Numbered from the stretch's first letter, positions 1 through 7,723 are shown. The stretch: 64,000 bases of DNA from Lactobacillus sp. HBUAS51381 (GCF_012641095.1 NZ_JAAVSC010000007.1:1-64000), one strand, 5' to 3'. Numbers and translations are program-made. The notes: generated from the letters alone by a model not told the origin.

Positions 1-403
1 CCAACGGGAAGTTGCTAATCGACGGAAAAACTTCTTACATCTTGTTTCGACAGCACTAATCAAGAACCACGATTTGGTTGTCGCCGAAGAATTAAGAAGC
101 AAGAATCTGTTACGAAATCACGCTCTTGCCATGAGTATCGCTGATGTTGGTTGGCGGACGCTCTTAGGCATGCTCACGTATAAAGCTAATTTGTATAACC
201 GTCAATTTATGACTATTGATCCCCGAAATACCACACAAACGTGTCATGATTGTGGCTTTATCATGGGTACCGAAACAACACAAAAGTTGACCTTGGCCGA
301 TCGTCAATGGACCTGTCCGCGATGTGGCGCTTATCACGTTCGCGATCACAACGCCGCTAAAAATATTTTAGCTAAGGGATTAGCGACCCTAGCAGAGTCA
401 TAA
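1..403 (+). CDS. tnpB: TnpB, IS200/IS605-type RNA-guided nuclease (3' part; 5' end outside window)
   Basis: Open in frame 2 from the first bases of the window, so the gene is cut by the window edge rather than by mutation. The visible 133 residues hold the end of the RuvC-like nuclease fold (VVAEELRSKN, with the second catalytic acid), the zinc ribbon CHDCG...CPRCG and the final catalytic motif RDHNAAKNI. TnpB is the RNA-guided DNA endonuclease carried by IS200/IS605 and IS607 elements; transposition itself needs TnpA. No TnpA is visible here, but it could lie to the left. The C-terminal catalytic signature is intact, so activity cannot be excluded. Confidence 0.93.
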   Translation, partial: QREVANRRKNFLHLVSTALIKNHDLVVAEELRSKNLLRNHALAMSIADVGWRTLLGMLTYKANLYNRQFMTIDPRNTTQTCHDCGFIMGTETTQKLTLADRQWTCPRCGAYHVRDHNAAKNILAKGLATLAES

Positions 404-562
404 GAAACACCGGTCCGTCTGGCAACCTGCGGACACTAAAGGCTTTGGTCATTAGCACGTAAGACCTGCATGCAGGCAATCGCTGTATCTAAGCAAATTG
501 CGGTCATAACATTTTAAGATGTTGTTCCCGCAAACCTCTGACTTTAGTCAGGGGTGGTTGAT
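404..562 (+). mobile_element. Right end of the IS200/IS605-type element and probable omega (re)RNA scaffold
   Basis: The stretch after tnpB carries a short hairpin (CTGACTttAGTCAG) followed by GTGGTTGAT. A close copy of this block (CTGACTtcaggCAG, then GTGGTTGAT) lies at 59113-59139 beside an IS200-type tnpA, and the shared sequence stops after GTGGTTGAT in both, which places the element end near 562. In this family the guide RNA is transcribed through the 3' end of tnpB and the right end, with the first bases of flanking DNA as guide; by that rule the guide would begin near 563. Boundaries of the RNA itself are inferred. Confidence 0.6.
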
Positions 563-808
563 CTTCTTTGACGACCTAAACGCCAAACAAATTGTAGTGA
601 CTCCCAAGGTTGTGCCGAATCTTTACTTAATCTTACTACAGAGAATCATTCAAAATTTAGTCGGCAATTGGCTAAAAAATGCGGCCAATTCTGCAGTTAT
701 TAGTCTCGACAAGGCTGATGAGCAACGCTTAAATTGGTCTTCAGCAATCACACCACCGAAGACTTGACTGGGGATGACACACTCACTGAGCAGTTTCGCA
801 CAACTAAC
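563..808 (+). pseudogene. Histidine kinase remnant (HATPase domain fragment), frameshifted and truncated
   Basis: Directly after the IS right end the reading frame gives KVVPNLYLILLQRIIQNLVG, typical of the segment up to the N-box of a sensor histidine kinase ATPase domain. About base 733 the frame shifts; the other frame continues as LVFSNHTTEDLTGDD and TEQFRTT, the usual strand and ERFYRTD-like motif. The fragment then runs into the end of an unrelated gene on the other strand. The 5' part (sensor, His box) is absent at this side of the IS and the G-box region is deleted. The product cannot be functional. Family assignment is from motif reading only. Confidence 0.7.
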
Positions 809-1401
809 GTCCATTCCTCGCAGAGTTAATCTTCTGAACCACGACCACGCCAAACGCACAGGCGAGACTGACCCGCAATAGTGCCCAGGGCGTCTCGAAC
901 CAAAAGGCTTGCCAAAACTGGTTACCCTGCAATTTGCCACAACCCAGGCGTTAAATACCAGCTCTGAAAATTAAAAATATTCACACCTGAGCTAATCAAG
1001 CCGAAAAACATGGCGAGAAACAAAACACCGTAGAAATACCCCATCCGACTGTAACGGCGACGACTGTCCTGCTTCGACCGCTCATCCGAAAAGATGGCGT
1101 TGTCTACCGAGTCCCTGCGCTGCTGAAATTATTGCACGCCACCGTGACGACTGCCACCAATCAAGCGCCAACCGCTATCGTTAAAGAGTTGCCGATAATC
1201 CTGATAGTTCCGCCAGCTCAACCCGCGATCGCGAAAGTCCAACTGTACTGTCGGTATAAATTGATCTGCAATTATCAACGGCACAAAGGTATAGCGATGT
1301 AAGATATGGTTCACAAACGTCAAGCGGTAGCCCGCAGCATGCACCCCATTGATCCAATTTTCTTCCTCGTCAAGATTTAAAAATACGCGAAATTTTTTCA
1401 T
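804..1401 (-). pseudogene. DUF2812 family membrane protein, broken by a stop codon and a frameshift
   Basis: The first 90 codons encode a DUF2812-type N-terminus (MKKFRVFLNLDEEENWINGV, then YTF...). The frame hits TAA at 1129-1131 but continues past it, in the same frame, with FQQRRDSVDNAIFSDERSK and a hydrophobic helix (FYGVLFLAMFFGLIS). A second lesion, a frameshift near 950, precedes a second hydrophobic helix (WALLRVSLACAFGVVVVQK) ending at TAG. Stitched together it has the normal layout of this family: soluble domain followed by membrane helices. DUF2812 genes often sit next to PadR regulators, as here. Both lesions look recent because the sequence on each side is well preserved. Confidence 0.8.
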
Positions 1402-1418
1402 GTCATCGTCCTCCCAAA

Positions 1419-1731
1419 CTAATACCCAAATGACCGCGCTAACGTCCCCAGTTGTCGTAACCGCGCTGTCTCCAACGTCATGATTTTTCGGCCAGTTGGT
1501 GTGATTTGATAGACTCGCCGCCGTTTATCCGGACCCGGCACTTCTTTGATCCATTTCAGCTTCAGTAGGTTCTCAGTCGCCCCATACATGGTTCCCGCAG
1601 CCACCTTGACCCGTCCCCTGACTGATGCGGGCAATCTCTTGAATGGCACCGTAGCCGTGTAGCGGCTGGGTCAAAACAAGTAAGATGTAGTAAGTAGTCT
1701 CAGTTAAGGGCAAATTTTTATCTCGTTCCAT
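1419..1731 (-). pseudogene. PadR-family transcriptional repressor, single frameshift
   Basis: Translation from the ATG at 1731 (preceded by GGAGGG) gives the PadR winged-helix start MERDKNLPLTETTYYILLVL and HGYGAIQEIARISQG. One extra base about 1622 moves the rest into another frame, GRVKVAAGTMYGATENLLKL, which ends normally at 1419. The central motif GTMYGATENLLKLKWI is the recognition-helix region of PadR. It is the first gene of a unit with the DUF2812 gene, 17 bp apart. PadR repressors commonly control an adjacent membrane or transport gene. Unless the frameshift is a sequencing error, the repressor is inactive. Confidence 0.82.
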
Positions 1732-1758
1732 TTTTCCCTCCAGTGGTTAGAAATCTCA

Positions 1759-1798
1759 CACTATACAGTTCAGCTATATATAGAATGACTGTATAGTG
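1759..1798. promoter_or_regulatory. 11-bp perfect inverted repeat upstream of padR pseudogene
   Basis: CACTATACAGT and its exact complement ACTGTATAGTG are separated by 18 bp containing CTATATATAG. The position just ahead of padR suggests the autoregulatory operator of the now broken repressor, overlapping its promoter. Function is inferred from symmetry and location. Confidence 0.55.
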
Positions 1799-1981
1799 CC
1801 TATTTTGCAAGCCAAGGTCGTTTAGATTTCTGGTGGAGGTCTTACCTGTCTTTTAAACTTATCATGAGTAAATTGGCTTAGCCCAGCATTTTCGTCTCTA
1901 GTCACTAAGCAAATTGATGGACAACTTATTTTTCGTTTTGATAATCTTCAATGATCATGGCAACCTCATGCACGACAAAAA

Positions 1982-2012
1982 CGTCCAGAATCTCAATTCT
2001 GAACGCTTTTTT
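1982..2012 (-). terminator. Rho-independent terminator of the DHA2 exporter gene
   Basis: A hairpin with arms CAGAAT/ATTCTG extended by CGT/ACG lies just downstream of the exporter stop codon. T-runs flank it on both strands, so it could act in both directions. Confidence 0.6.
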
Positions 2013-2017
2013 GCATG

Positions 2018-3745
2018 TTATCTGAATCCATGATCATTTTCTATGCGTTCACGTTCCAGATAATTCCGCCGTCTTCGAAGCAGAAAAACTGTCAGTAGCA
2101 TGACCAGCGTAAACGGCATCGCCAGCCGATACGGCCGCATAAAGGCTCGGGTTAATTGACGCTTCGTTTCGTGGTGAATGGCCGCTGTCAGTCTCGCTAA
2201 AGCACGATTGTCATGGGCAACTCGTCGCGTCACAGCCCGCTCAATGCGCTGATAGATCGCCCGCTTAATCGGTACTGGTGCCTGCGTCAACCGTTGCTGA
2301 ACGAGCGCTCGCTGGTAATGACGTTGAATCAGCTGATTGGCCTTTGCCTGGTCAATGAAGGTCGTTTGCGGGTGCTGGGATAGCGATTCTGCGGCTAACT
2401 GGTCGTTAACCTGAACAAGCGACTCTCGCTTGACTTGTGCGGTCACTGGTAGAACGGCGACTTCATTTTGGGCAAAAGCCCGTATGTTGGTTTTAGCGAT
2501 GGCTAGATTGGTTGACAGCGCCGATACGAAGATAGCAACCGCCAGCGATGTCCCAACCTGGCGGAAGACGCCAATCACGCTCTGTGACGCCGTTAAGAGT
2601 TTGCCGGTAAACTCGCCAGCCGCTAGCACCGTGATGGGGCCAATGATGATGCCGTACCCCGCCCCAATCAGAACTATTGCCATAAGGACTTGCCCATACT
2701 GATTGGGATTCAGGCGAGCCAACACCATGTATCCGCCAATCATGGTTAGACTCCCCGTCAGAATCACCAGCCGTGGGCCCAATTTAGCCAATAGTAAGCC
2801 ACTGAGCGGCGACCAGATAAAGATCATGACTGAGGCCGGCGTTACCATCATTGCGGCCAATAACGTCCCTTTCAGCTGCACCTTCACGAAGAAACTCGGC
2901 ATCAACACCAGTAAGGCGACCAGAAAGATCCCCGACAGCACAGTCATGATGGCCGCCCCCACAAACTGCCGATCTTTGAAAAGCATCAGGGGGACCATGG
3001 GGTGTTTCGTGTGGGCTTCGACGAGAAGAAAGCCTGCCAGTGCCAGGCTGCTCAGCAATCCTAGCCCCAGGCAACGCAGATTCGTCCACCCCCAGTCACC
3101 GCCCTTGACTAGCAACAGGGTTAAACTAAAGAGCAGGGTCATCGACAGGACTGCTCCGCCTAGATCCAGGTGTTCAGCCGGTTGACGATGTTCGTGCGGG
3201 TCAAACAACCGCCAACAAAGGATCAGCGACAACAGCGTCACCGGTACATTGATCAAAAAGATACCGCGCCACCCCAAGAACTGGGTCACGACGCCGCCAA
3301 TCGTTGGTCCCAACGCCGCAGCCAGCCCCTGCGCAATACCCAGTGTCGCAATCGTCTGGGGGCGTTTAGCCAAGGGAACGCTGTTAATACCAATCGTCAT
3401 ACTGGCGGGAAAAACAATTGCTGCTCCCAAGCTTTGAATGCCCCGGCCACCGACAAGCCATCCGATATTACCAGCCAGTCCCGAGACCAATGATCCTCCT
3501 AAAAATAGTCCCAATCCCACCAGGTAAACCCGCTGACGACCATAAATATCGGCTATCCGCCCCAGCGGAATCGTCAGCGTCGCAAATAAAATGGTGTAGA
3601 GATTGAGCGCCCAGGATAATTGTGCCAGGTCGGTGCTCAGCCCCGTTTGCATTGCGGGTAACGCAATGTTCATGACCGTGGTGTCCAACATACAGAGAAA
3701 AATCCCCATCGCCATGGTACCCACTAGTTTTGTTGTTTGCGCCAT
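2018..3745 (-). CDS. DHA2-type drug:proton antiporter (MFS, EmrB/QacA family)
   Basis: 575 residues with the 14-helix layout of this family. Helix 1 carries the motif LDTTVMNIALP, and the loop after helix 2 has GRIADIYGRQRV (MFS motif A). The ATG at 3745 follows GAGGAGGGG; the upstream TTG overlaps that ribosome binding site and is rejected. It likely exports drugs or amphipathic compounds using the proton gradient. About 130 mostly charged residues rich in Q, R and A (roughly 420-550) separate helix 13 from the last helix, an unusually large loop on the outside by the usual topology. It is divergent from a TetR gene, the usual repressor arrangement. Confidence 0.9.
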   Translation of the reverse strand: MAQTTKLVGTMAMGIFLCMLDTTVMNIALPAMQTGLSTDLAQLSWALNLYTILFATLTIPLGRIADIYGRQRVYLVGLGLFLGGSLVSGLAGNIGWLVGGRGIQSLGAAIVFPASMTIGINSVPLAKRPQTIATLGIAQGLAAALGPTIGGVVTQFLGWRGIFLINVPVTLLSLILCWRLFDPHEHRQPAEHLDLGGAVLSMTLLFSLTLLLVKGGDWGWTNLRCLGLGLLSSLALAGFLLVEAHTKHPMVPLMLFKDRQFVGAAIMTVLSGIFLVALLVLMPSFFVKVQLKGTLLAAMMVTPASVMIFIWSPLSGLLLAKLGPRLVILTGSLTMIGGYMVLARLNPNQYGQVLMAIVLIGAGYGIIIGPITVLAAGEFTGKLLTASQSVIGVFRQVGTSLAVAIFVSALSTNLAIAKTNIRAFAQNEVAVLPVTAQVKRESLVQVNDQLAAESLSQHPQTTFIDQAKANQLIQRHYQRALVQQRLTQAPVPIKRAIYQRIERAVTRRVAHDNRALARLTAAIHHETKRQLTRAFMRPYRLAMPFTLVMLLTVFLLRRRRNYLERERIENDHGFR

Positions 3746-3840
3746 GATAAAAAATCCCCTCCTCAAGTGTTATCGCTAGTTTATCGGGTGCCGTTCAGAT
3801 ACACTAGCTTTAGGTTACAGAAAGGGGGATGTTGTGACCC

Positions 3841-4374
3841 ATGACGCCACAAGCCCGTAAGCAACAAAATCTAGAGGCCATCTACCATGCTTTGCTGGCG
3901 CTAATGGCCAAAAAGCCACTGGCCGCAATTTCCATTACCGAGTTATGCCAGCGCGCTCAGGTCTCGCGAACTTATTTCTACCGCAATTATCAGGACTTTA
4001 ATCAAATCATTACGCGCTATCAAATGCAAAACATGTTACGTTATCTCCGACGATTGCCGCGGTCCACACAAGTTAATCTGGCCGACCTGATGACACATTA
4101 CTTCGAGCTGGTCCAGTCTGAAGCCACCACCTATCAGCTACTCATCAAAAATGGCCAGCTGGATGTCTTACTCCAAACTTTTCAAACGGTTTTCCAGCTC
4201 CTGAAGAAACAGCATCGGATCCACGGCTCGCGAATCAACGAACCGTACTACCTGGAATTCTTTTCCGGAGCCGTTATCAACGTGGCCGTTACCTGGGTCA
4301 CCCACGGTTTCGTGGAATCACCGCGATACCTGGGAGACTTAGTGGCTCGCTTCGCCTCAGTAAAACAACTTTAA
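3841..4374 (+). CDS. TetR/AcrR-family transcriptional regulator
   Basis: 177 residues. The N-terminal helix-turn-helix spans about residues 8-55 (ISITELCQRAQVSRTYFYRN, a classic TetR recognition helix), followed by an all-helical ligand domain of the short TetR_C type. It is divergently transcribed from the DHA2 exporter with under 100 bp between starts, so it probably represses the exporter and itself. The ligand is unknown. AAAGGGGG precedes the ATG at a rather long spacing. Confidence 0.87.
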   Translation: MTPQARKQQNLEAIYHALLALMAKKPLAAISITELCQRAQVSRTYFYRNYQDFNQIITRYQMQNMLRYLRRLPRSTQVNLADLMTHYFELVQSEATTYQLLIKNGQLDVLLQTFQTVFQLLKKQHRIHGSRINEPYYLEFFSGAVINVAVTWVTHGFVESPRYLGDLVARFASVKQL

Positions 4375-4378
4375 GCAA

Positions 4379-4425
4379 AAACGGCATGCCTCCCAGACTG
4401 GGAAAGCATGCCGTTTATTTATTAC
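4379..4425 (+). terminator. Rho-independent terminator after tetR
   Basis: Stem AACGGCATGC / GCATGCCGTT with a 16-base loop and a TTTATTTATT tail, directly after the stop codon. Confidence 0.85.
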
Positions 4426-4459
4426 CTGTTATTGGATACATTGTCTAATTTCGAAGTCA

Positions 4460-4843
4460 TCAAACCTCTAGTTTTGTTTTTAATGCCTCCGTTAGCACCT
4501 GAGAGACATTTAGCTTTTTCTCTTTAGCCATTGCATTTAAATATCCTGGAATGGTGACATTCCGACGCACCGTTTTAGAGTACTTAATTCTAAATGCCGC
4601 TAGATCAACTGAAATATAGACGAGGGACTCCCCTTCGGCTAAATCAATGTCTTGGGGATCCGAAGGCTTGGGATAGTTGGTCTCATCTTCCAGTAAATTA
4701 CCGATTAAATCTTCAGCCATTTTTACAGCATCAACTGCATCCGTTCCCTGAGTGAAACCACCCTGCAAGTCGGGAATTCGAACAAAAATATAGTCCCCGT
4801 CCTCACTAAAAATTGCTGGGTAGATGACAATATCCTTCTGCAC
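4460..4843 (-). CDS. hicB: HicB-type antitoxin
   Basis: 127 residues. The N-terminal part (IVIYPAIFSEDGDYIFVRIPDLQGGFTQG) is the partial RNase-H-like fold that binds HicA. The C-terminal part (RRNVTIPGYLNAMAKEKKLNVSQVLTEAL) is the DNA-binding segment, of ribbon-helix-helix character. The start is GTG, preceded by GAAGGGAGG. It lies 115 bp downstream of hicA on the same strand. HicB neutralises HicA and usually represses the operon. The wide gap and its own strong ribosome site would allow separate expression of the antitoxin, as reported for other hicAB loci. Confidence 0.9.
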   Translation of the reverse strand: MQKDIVIYPAIFSEDGDYIFVRIPDLQGGFTQGTDAVDAVKMAEDLIGNLLEDETNYPKPSDPQDIDLAEGESLVYISVDLAAFRIKYSKTVRRNVTIPGYLNAMAKEKKLNVSQVLTEALKTKLEV

Positions 4844-4958
4844 AGAAATCGGCCTCCCTTCGTGTTAAACCCACAGATTTTTTCATGATTTGCGTGACCT
4901 ATTAAATATTTAAAGAAGCTATCTCCAATAACTTTTGGACCACAGACGAAAAATATAA

Positions 4959-5153
4959 TTACCTCTTTATTCCTGCTTCTCTTAAAATCGCATGTTCTAA
5001 GCCTTTGCCTAGCTCTTTGGCGTGAATCGGTACCATAACAATCTTACCGGTTTGCGGATTGTAAAGCTTTAGGTGTGACGAACCATTTTGCGATTTTGCG
5101 ATAAAGCCATTTTTCTCTAGCAGACGCACCATCTGTCTCGGCTTCATCGGCAT
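4959..5153 (-). CDS. hicA: HicA-type mRNA interferase toxin
   Basis: 64 residues with the double-stranded-RNA-binding-like fold of HicA: PMKPRQMVRLLEKNGF, then the catalytic His in GSSHLKLYNP, and VPIHAKELGKGLEHAILREAG. HicA cleaves mRNA independently of the ribosome. The start chosen is the ATG preceded by AAGGGG. An upstream in-frame start at 5192 is excluded because it lies upstream of the -10 box of the only good promoter. It precedes hicB, the common order of type II HicAB modules. Confidence 0.9.
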   Translation of the reverse strand: MPMKPRQMVRLLEKNGFIAKSQNGSSHLKLYNPQTGKIVMVPIHAKELGKGLEHAILREAGIKR

Positions 5154-5183
5154 CTCGGGCACCCCTTCATCATCAGTAGTTCT

Positions 5184-5213
5184 ATTATACACACTGGATA
5201 CACACTATGTAAA
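5184..5213 (-). promoter_or_regulatory. hicA promoter with direct-repeat operator
   Basis: On the minus strand TTTACA and TATAAT are separated by 18 bp. The spacer and -10 box contain AGTGTGTAT twice, 11 bp apart (one helical turn). This suggests an operator for the HicB DNA-binding domain that covers the promoter. Confidence 0.7.
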
Positions 5214-5425
5214 GGAAAAAGAATTCAAGCGACAAGAAAAATATCTTAGAATATTGGGGTGCCATTACCATCATGTCCGCATTTTACCCCATGCTTTAAA
5301 CCAGCGACTCATCACACACCACTTGTTTTCCAATACCAGCTGTTTCAGGTCTAAACTAATTAAAAAGCCCTTAAAATGTCCCACCAACCAGTTACAAAAT
5401 CGCCGCTAGTTTCTTTGGTATAGAA

Positions 5426-5462
5426 ATGGGAGTGAGTGGCATATTCCGCCAGTCACTCCCAT
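5426..5462 (-). terminator. Hairpin downstream of the cysteine hydrolase gene
   Basis: Arms ATGGGAGTGA.TGGC / GCCA.TCACTCCCAT form a 15-bp stem with one mismatch and a 7-base loop. The T-run on the minus strand is weak (TTTCTAT), so termination is probable but not certain. The rest of the 309 bp between hicA and this gene shows no gene. Confidence 0.5.
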
Positions 5463-5501
5463 ATCGTCTGCTACTTCGCTATTAACGCCAACGGCCTTGC
5501 A

Positions 5502-5999
5502 TTAAGCCTCTAACATCGTAACAAATCGATGATCCCAAATACCTTCGAAAAAGGCAATAGTTTGTTCGGCCGTCATGAATTTATTATCCACTGTGGTCGT
5601 TAACCCGCGGGTCATTTGTAGGTCGTAGCCAATGCCATGAGCGACCTTAGTCGTGGTGTCCACACAGTATTCGACCTGGGCCCCACAAATTTCCAATGAT
5701 TCGGCGGCGAAACTCGTCAGCACCCGCCGCAAATTGGTATGGTAAAAGGCGTTAGCGTGGTGCTTTGAGACTAAGGGGTCCGTGTCACGATAATCCAGGT
5801 CGGGAATCAATTCCCAATCGTGCGTTCCTTGGACCAAATCTTCATCCGAATGTTGAATAAAAACAATTGGCTTTTTCGCCTTGCGATACGCCGCAATCCG
5901 GGCATTAACGCCGGTAAGGACTTGGGGCATGTTTGCGGCGGTCTGTTCACCGTAACAAACCCCGTTTTGCAGATCAATGACTAGTAAAACGTCTGCCAT
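5502..5999 (-). CDS. Isochorismatase-family cysteine hydrolase
   Basis: 165 residues. The family triad can be placed: Asp in LLVIDLQNG, Lys in VSKHHANAF, and the nucleophile Cys in EICGAQVEYCVDTT, with the following cis-peptide segment. The family includes nicotinamidases and other amidases that hydrolyse N-carbamoyl or amide bonds; the substrate here cannot be read. The ATG is preceded by AAAGGAGG. It is a single gene with its own terminator-like hairpin, unrelated to its neighbours by known function. Confidence 0.88.
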   Translation of the reverse strand: MADVLLVIDLQNGVCYGEQTAANMPQVLTGVNARIAAYRKAKKPIVFIQHSDEDLVQGTHDWELIPDLDYRDTDPLVSKHHANAFYHTNLRRVLTSFAAESLEICGAQVEYCVDTTTKVAHGIGYDLQMTRGLTTTVDNKFMTAEQTIAFFEGIWDHRFVTMLEA

Positions 6000-6176
6000 G
6001 TCGATGGCCTCCTTTAGGGATCTTTTAGTTCAGTTCCTATCATACCCTATTTATAGAACCTATCACCAATAAATATGCCGATGTAAGCTATTGCTAGTTT
6101 AACGAAGAGCGTCCTCTTAAGAGACGCAACCCAATCAAATACCGAGCTGTGATCATCTCGTCAGTACCAACACCGC

Positions 6177-6707
6177 CTACTCCTGCTTTTTAAGACGAAT
6201 CCAGTAAGAAATTCCCATGATAAGGCCAAAGAAAATTCCCGAATAAATGGCCTGCCGAATATTGCCGATAGCTGTGAGTTCTTGCCAAATGTTGGCGCCA
6301 TCGAAAACAGTGTCGACTAAGGCCTGCATGACATACATGACGACCATAAAGTACAGCGCATAGCCCACGGCCTTCTGGACAACCTGCTTACGAGCTGTGC
6401 GCAGGTCTGATGCCGCAACTTCGTGGTCGGTCAGATGGGCCCGCCGACTTGCAAACGCTAGGTACGGTGTCACAATCACCATCACAAAGATGACATCAAA
6501 CAGAATCAACCCGAGTAAGGCCGCTTCGGGTGAAGTCACCGCCCATAGCGCGGCAATTGTCGGCGGCAGGAGTAATGCCGGTATACACAGCATTAACGCG
6601 TTGGTCCCGATCCGATTGGCCTCCTGCCGCTTGTATTCGTCGAAATCCCCAGAAATATTAAAAAAGTGTCGCACTACCCGATTACGCAAACTTTCCCCGT
6701 TCTTCAT
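6177..6707 (-). CDS. DUF3278 membrane protein
   Basis: 176 residues: a short cytoplasmic start with the family motif FNISGDFDEYKRQEANRIG, then four hydrophobic helices grouped two and two (about residues 35-80 and 108-168). DUF3278 proteins of lactobacilli have no established function. The gene follows an XRE regulator by only 2 bp and shares its promoter, so the pair acts as one unit. The regulator-plus-small-membrane-protein design resembles stress or antimicrobial sensing modules, but that is inference. Confidence 0.8.
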   Translation of the reverse strand: MKNGESLRNRVVRHFFNISGDFDEYKRQEANRIGTNALMLCIPALLLPPTIAALWAVTSPEAALLGLILFDVIFVMVIVTPYLAFASRRAHLTDHEVAASDLRTARKQVVQKAVGYALYFMVVMYVMQALVDTVFDGANIWQELTAIGNIRQAIYSGIFFGLIMGISYWIRLKKQE

Positions 6708-6709
6708 GA

Positions 6710-6898
6710 TTATTCCTCCCAGAATAAGTGATTAAGATCCGTCTGTAGCGCTTTGGCCAACCGAATGCAGAGATCGAGTGACGGATTGTATTTATCATTT
6801 TCAACCAGATTAATGGTTTGCCGCGCCACGGCGACCTGTTGGGCCAGCTGAAATTGCGTCAGTCCAGCCGCCTTACGATATTCCTTAACGCGATTCAC
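6710..6898 (-). CDS. Short XRE-family helix-turn-helix regulator
   Basis: 62 residues, almost only the DNA-binding domain: NRVKEYRKAAGLTQFQLAQQ then VARQTINLVENDKYNPSLDL, the Cro/CI pattern of the YozG/YgzD type. The start is the GTG preceded by GGAGG; the upstream frame would read through the promoter and operators. It is the first gene of a two-gene unit with the DUF3278 gene and very probably autoregulates through two identical-spacing sites around its promoter. Confidence 0.88.
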   Translation of the reverse strand: MNRVKEYRKAAGLTQFQLAQQVAVARQTINLVENDKYNPSLDLCIRLAKALQTDLNHLFWEE

Positions 6899-6918
6899 GT
6901 TGGTCCACCTCCCATAAA

Positions 6919-6982
6919 TGTCAGCTATATATGACACCATCAGTATAGAACGGTCATGGGTAGATGTCAATTATATGTGACA
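6919..6982 (-). promoter_or_regulatory. XRE operon promoter flanked by twin TGTCA-N8-TGACA operators
   Basis: Minus-strand promoter TTGACA (6965-6970) - 17 bp - TATACT (6942-6947). Two perfect dyads of form TGTCA-N8-TGACA lie at 6919-6936 (at or after the start point) and 6965-6982 (over the -35 box), 46 bp apart. Regulator binding at both would occlude polymerase. Confidence 0.78.
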
Positions 6983-7130
6983 TTCCGTATGAAATTGAAT
7001 CACTATTTTCAGCACCCTGTAAATGTTTGGTAAACCATCTATGCTTGTTGCTAAATATTCGGTATCATAGAAACCAACTAAAGGACGGCGTCAACCGTGA
7101 TCGTCGTTCCATTTGATGGGAGAAATTCTG

Positions 7131-7643
7131 ATGCGTAAGCTTTATCTTAATCAAAAAGTTTGGTCGTTTCGCGAAAAATTTGCGATTTGTGACGCCAACG
7201 ATCGGCCCGTCTACCATGCTGTGGGAAGTGTTTTCCAGATTCCCAAGCACTTTGATATTCTCGATTTGCAAGACAATCGGGTGGCCAGTGTCATCAAACA
7301 ACCCATGACCTGGCTGCCTCGTTTCTATCTCAAAATCGCTGGTCAACAGGTGGCCACCATTCAGAAGAAATTCACCCTGTTTAAGCCCCGTTATGAACTG
7401 TCGGCGGCCGGCCTGACTGTGACCGGGGATTTTTGGGACATGAACTTTACCGTCTCCCGCCGTGGTAAGGTCATCGGTACCGTAGCCAAGCGCTGGTTCA
7501 GCATTGGCGACAAGTACGAGATCACCATTCAGGACGACACGGATAGCCTTTTATTGGTTGGTCTCGTCATCGCGATCGACTACGTTAAGCGCGCGGAGCA
7601 GGCTGCCAGCTCCTCTAGCAGTACCTTTAACGGTAGCAATTAA
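7131..7643 (+). CDS. LURP-one-related / YxjI-type protein
   Basis: 170 residues with the tubby-like beta-barrel pattern of bacterial LOR proteins: MRKLYLNQKVWSFREKFAIC, repeated beta hairpins (IAGQQVATIQKKF, VSRRGKVIGTVAKRWFSIGDKYEI), and a C-terminal hydrophobic helix (LLLVGLVIAIDYVKR) followed by a Ser-rich tail. The start is the ATG after GGGAG. No biochemical role is established for bacterial members. It is a single-gene unit between the divergent XRE operon and a convergent phosphoesterase. Confidence 0.8.
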   Translation: MRKLYLNQKVWSFREKFAICDANDRPVYHAVGSVFQIPKHFDILDLQDNRVASVIKQPMTWLPRFYLKIAGQQVATIQKKFTLFKPRYELSAAGLTVTGDFWDMNFTVSRRGKVIGTVAKRWFSIGDKYEITIQDDTDSLLLVGLVIAIDYVKRAEQAASSSSSTFNGSN

Positions 7644-7661
7644 CCCGGTCCCTAAAAAAAC

Positions 7662-7700
7662 GGCAACAACTGACGGGAAAGTTTACCGTCAGTTGTTGCC
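7662..7700 (-). terminator. Terminator between convergent LOR and phosphoesterase genes
   Basis: Perfect 15-bp stem GGCAACAACTGACGG / CCGTCAGTTGTTGCC. The long T-run is on the minus strand, so it mainly ends the phosphoesterase transcript; it may also slow the plus-strand transcript. Confidence 0.85.
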
Positions 7701-7723
7701 ATCCGTTATTGACCCCAACAGCA

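Noticed and set aside
2430-3606. Several plus-strand frames opposite the exporter gene
   Set aside because: They mirror a gene with clear MFS motifs, have no ribosome sites and no family features.
3746-3766. Upstream TTG start for the DHA2 exporter
   Set aside because: The codon overlaps the GAGGAGGGG ribosome site of the ATG at 3745.
5154-5192. Longer HicA start (13 extra codons)
   Set aside because: It would begin upstream of the -10 box of the only credible promoter and has no ribosome site.
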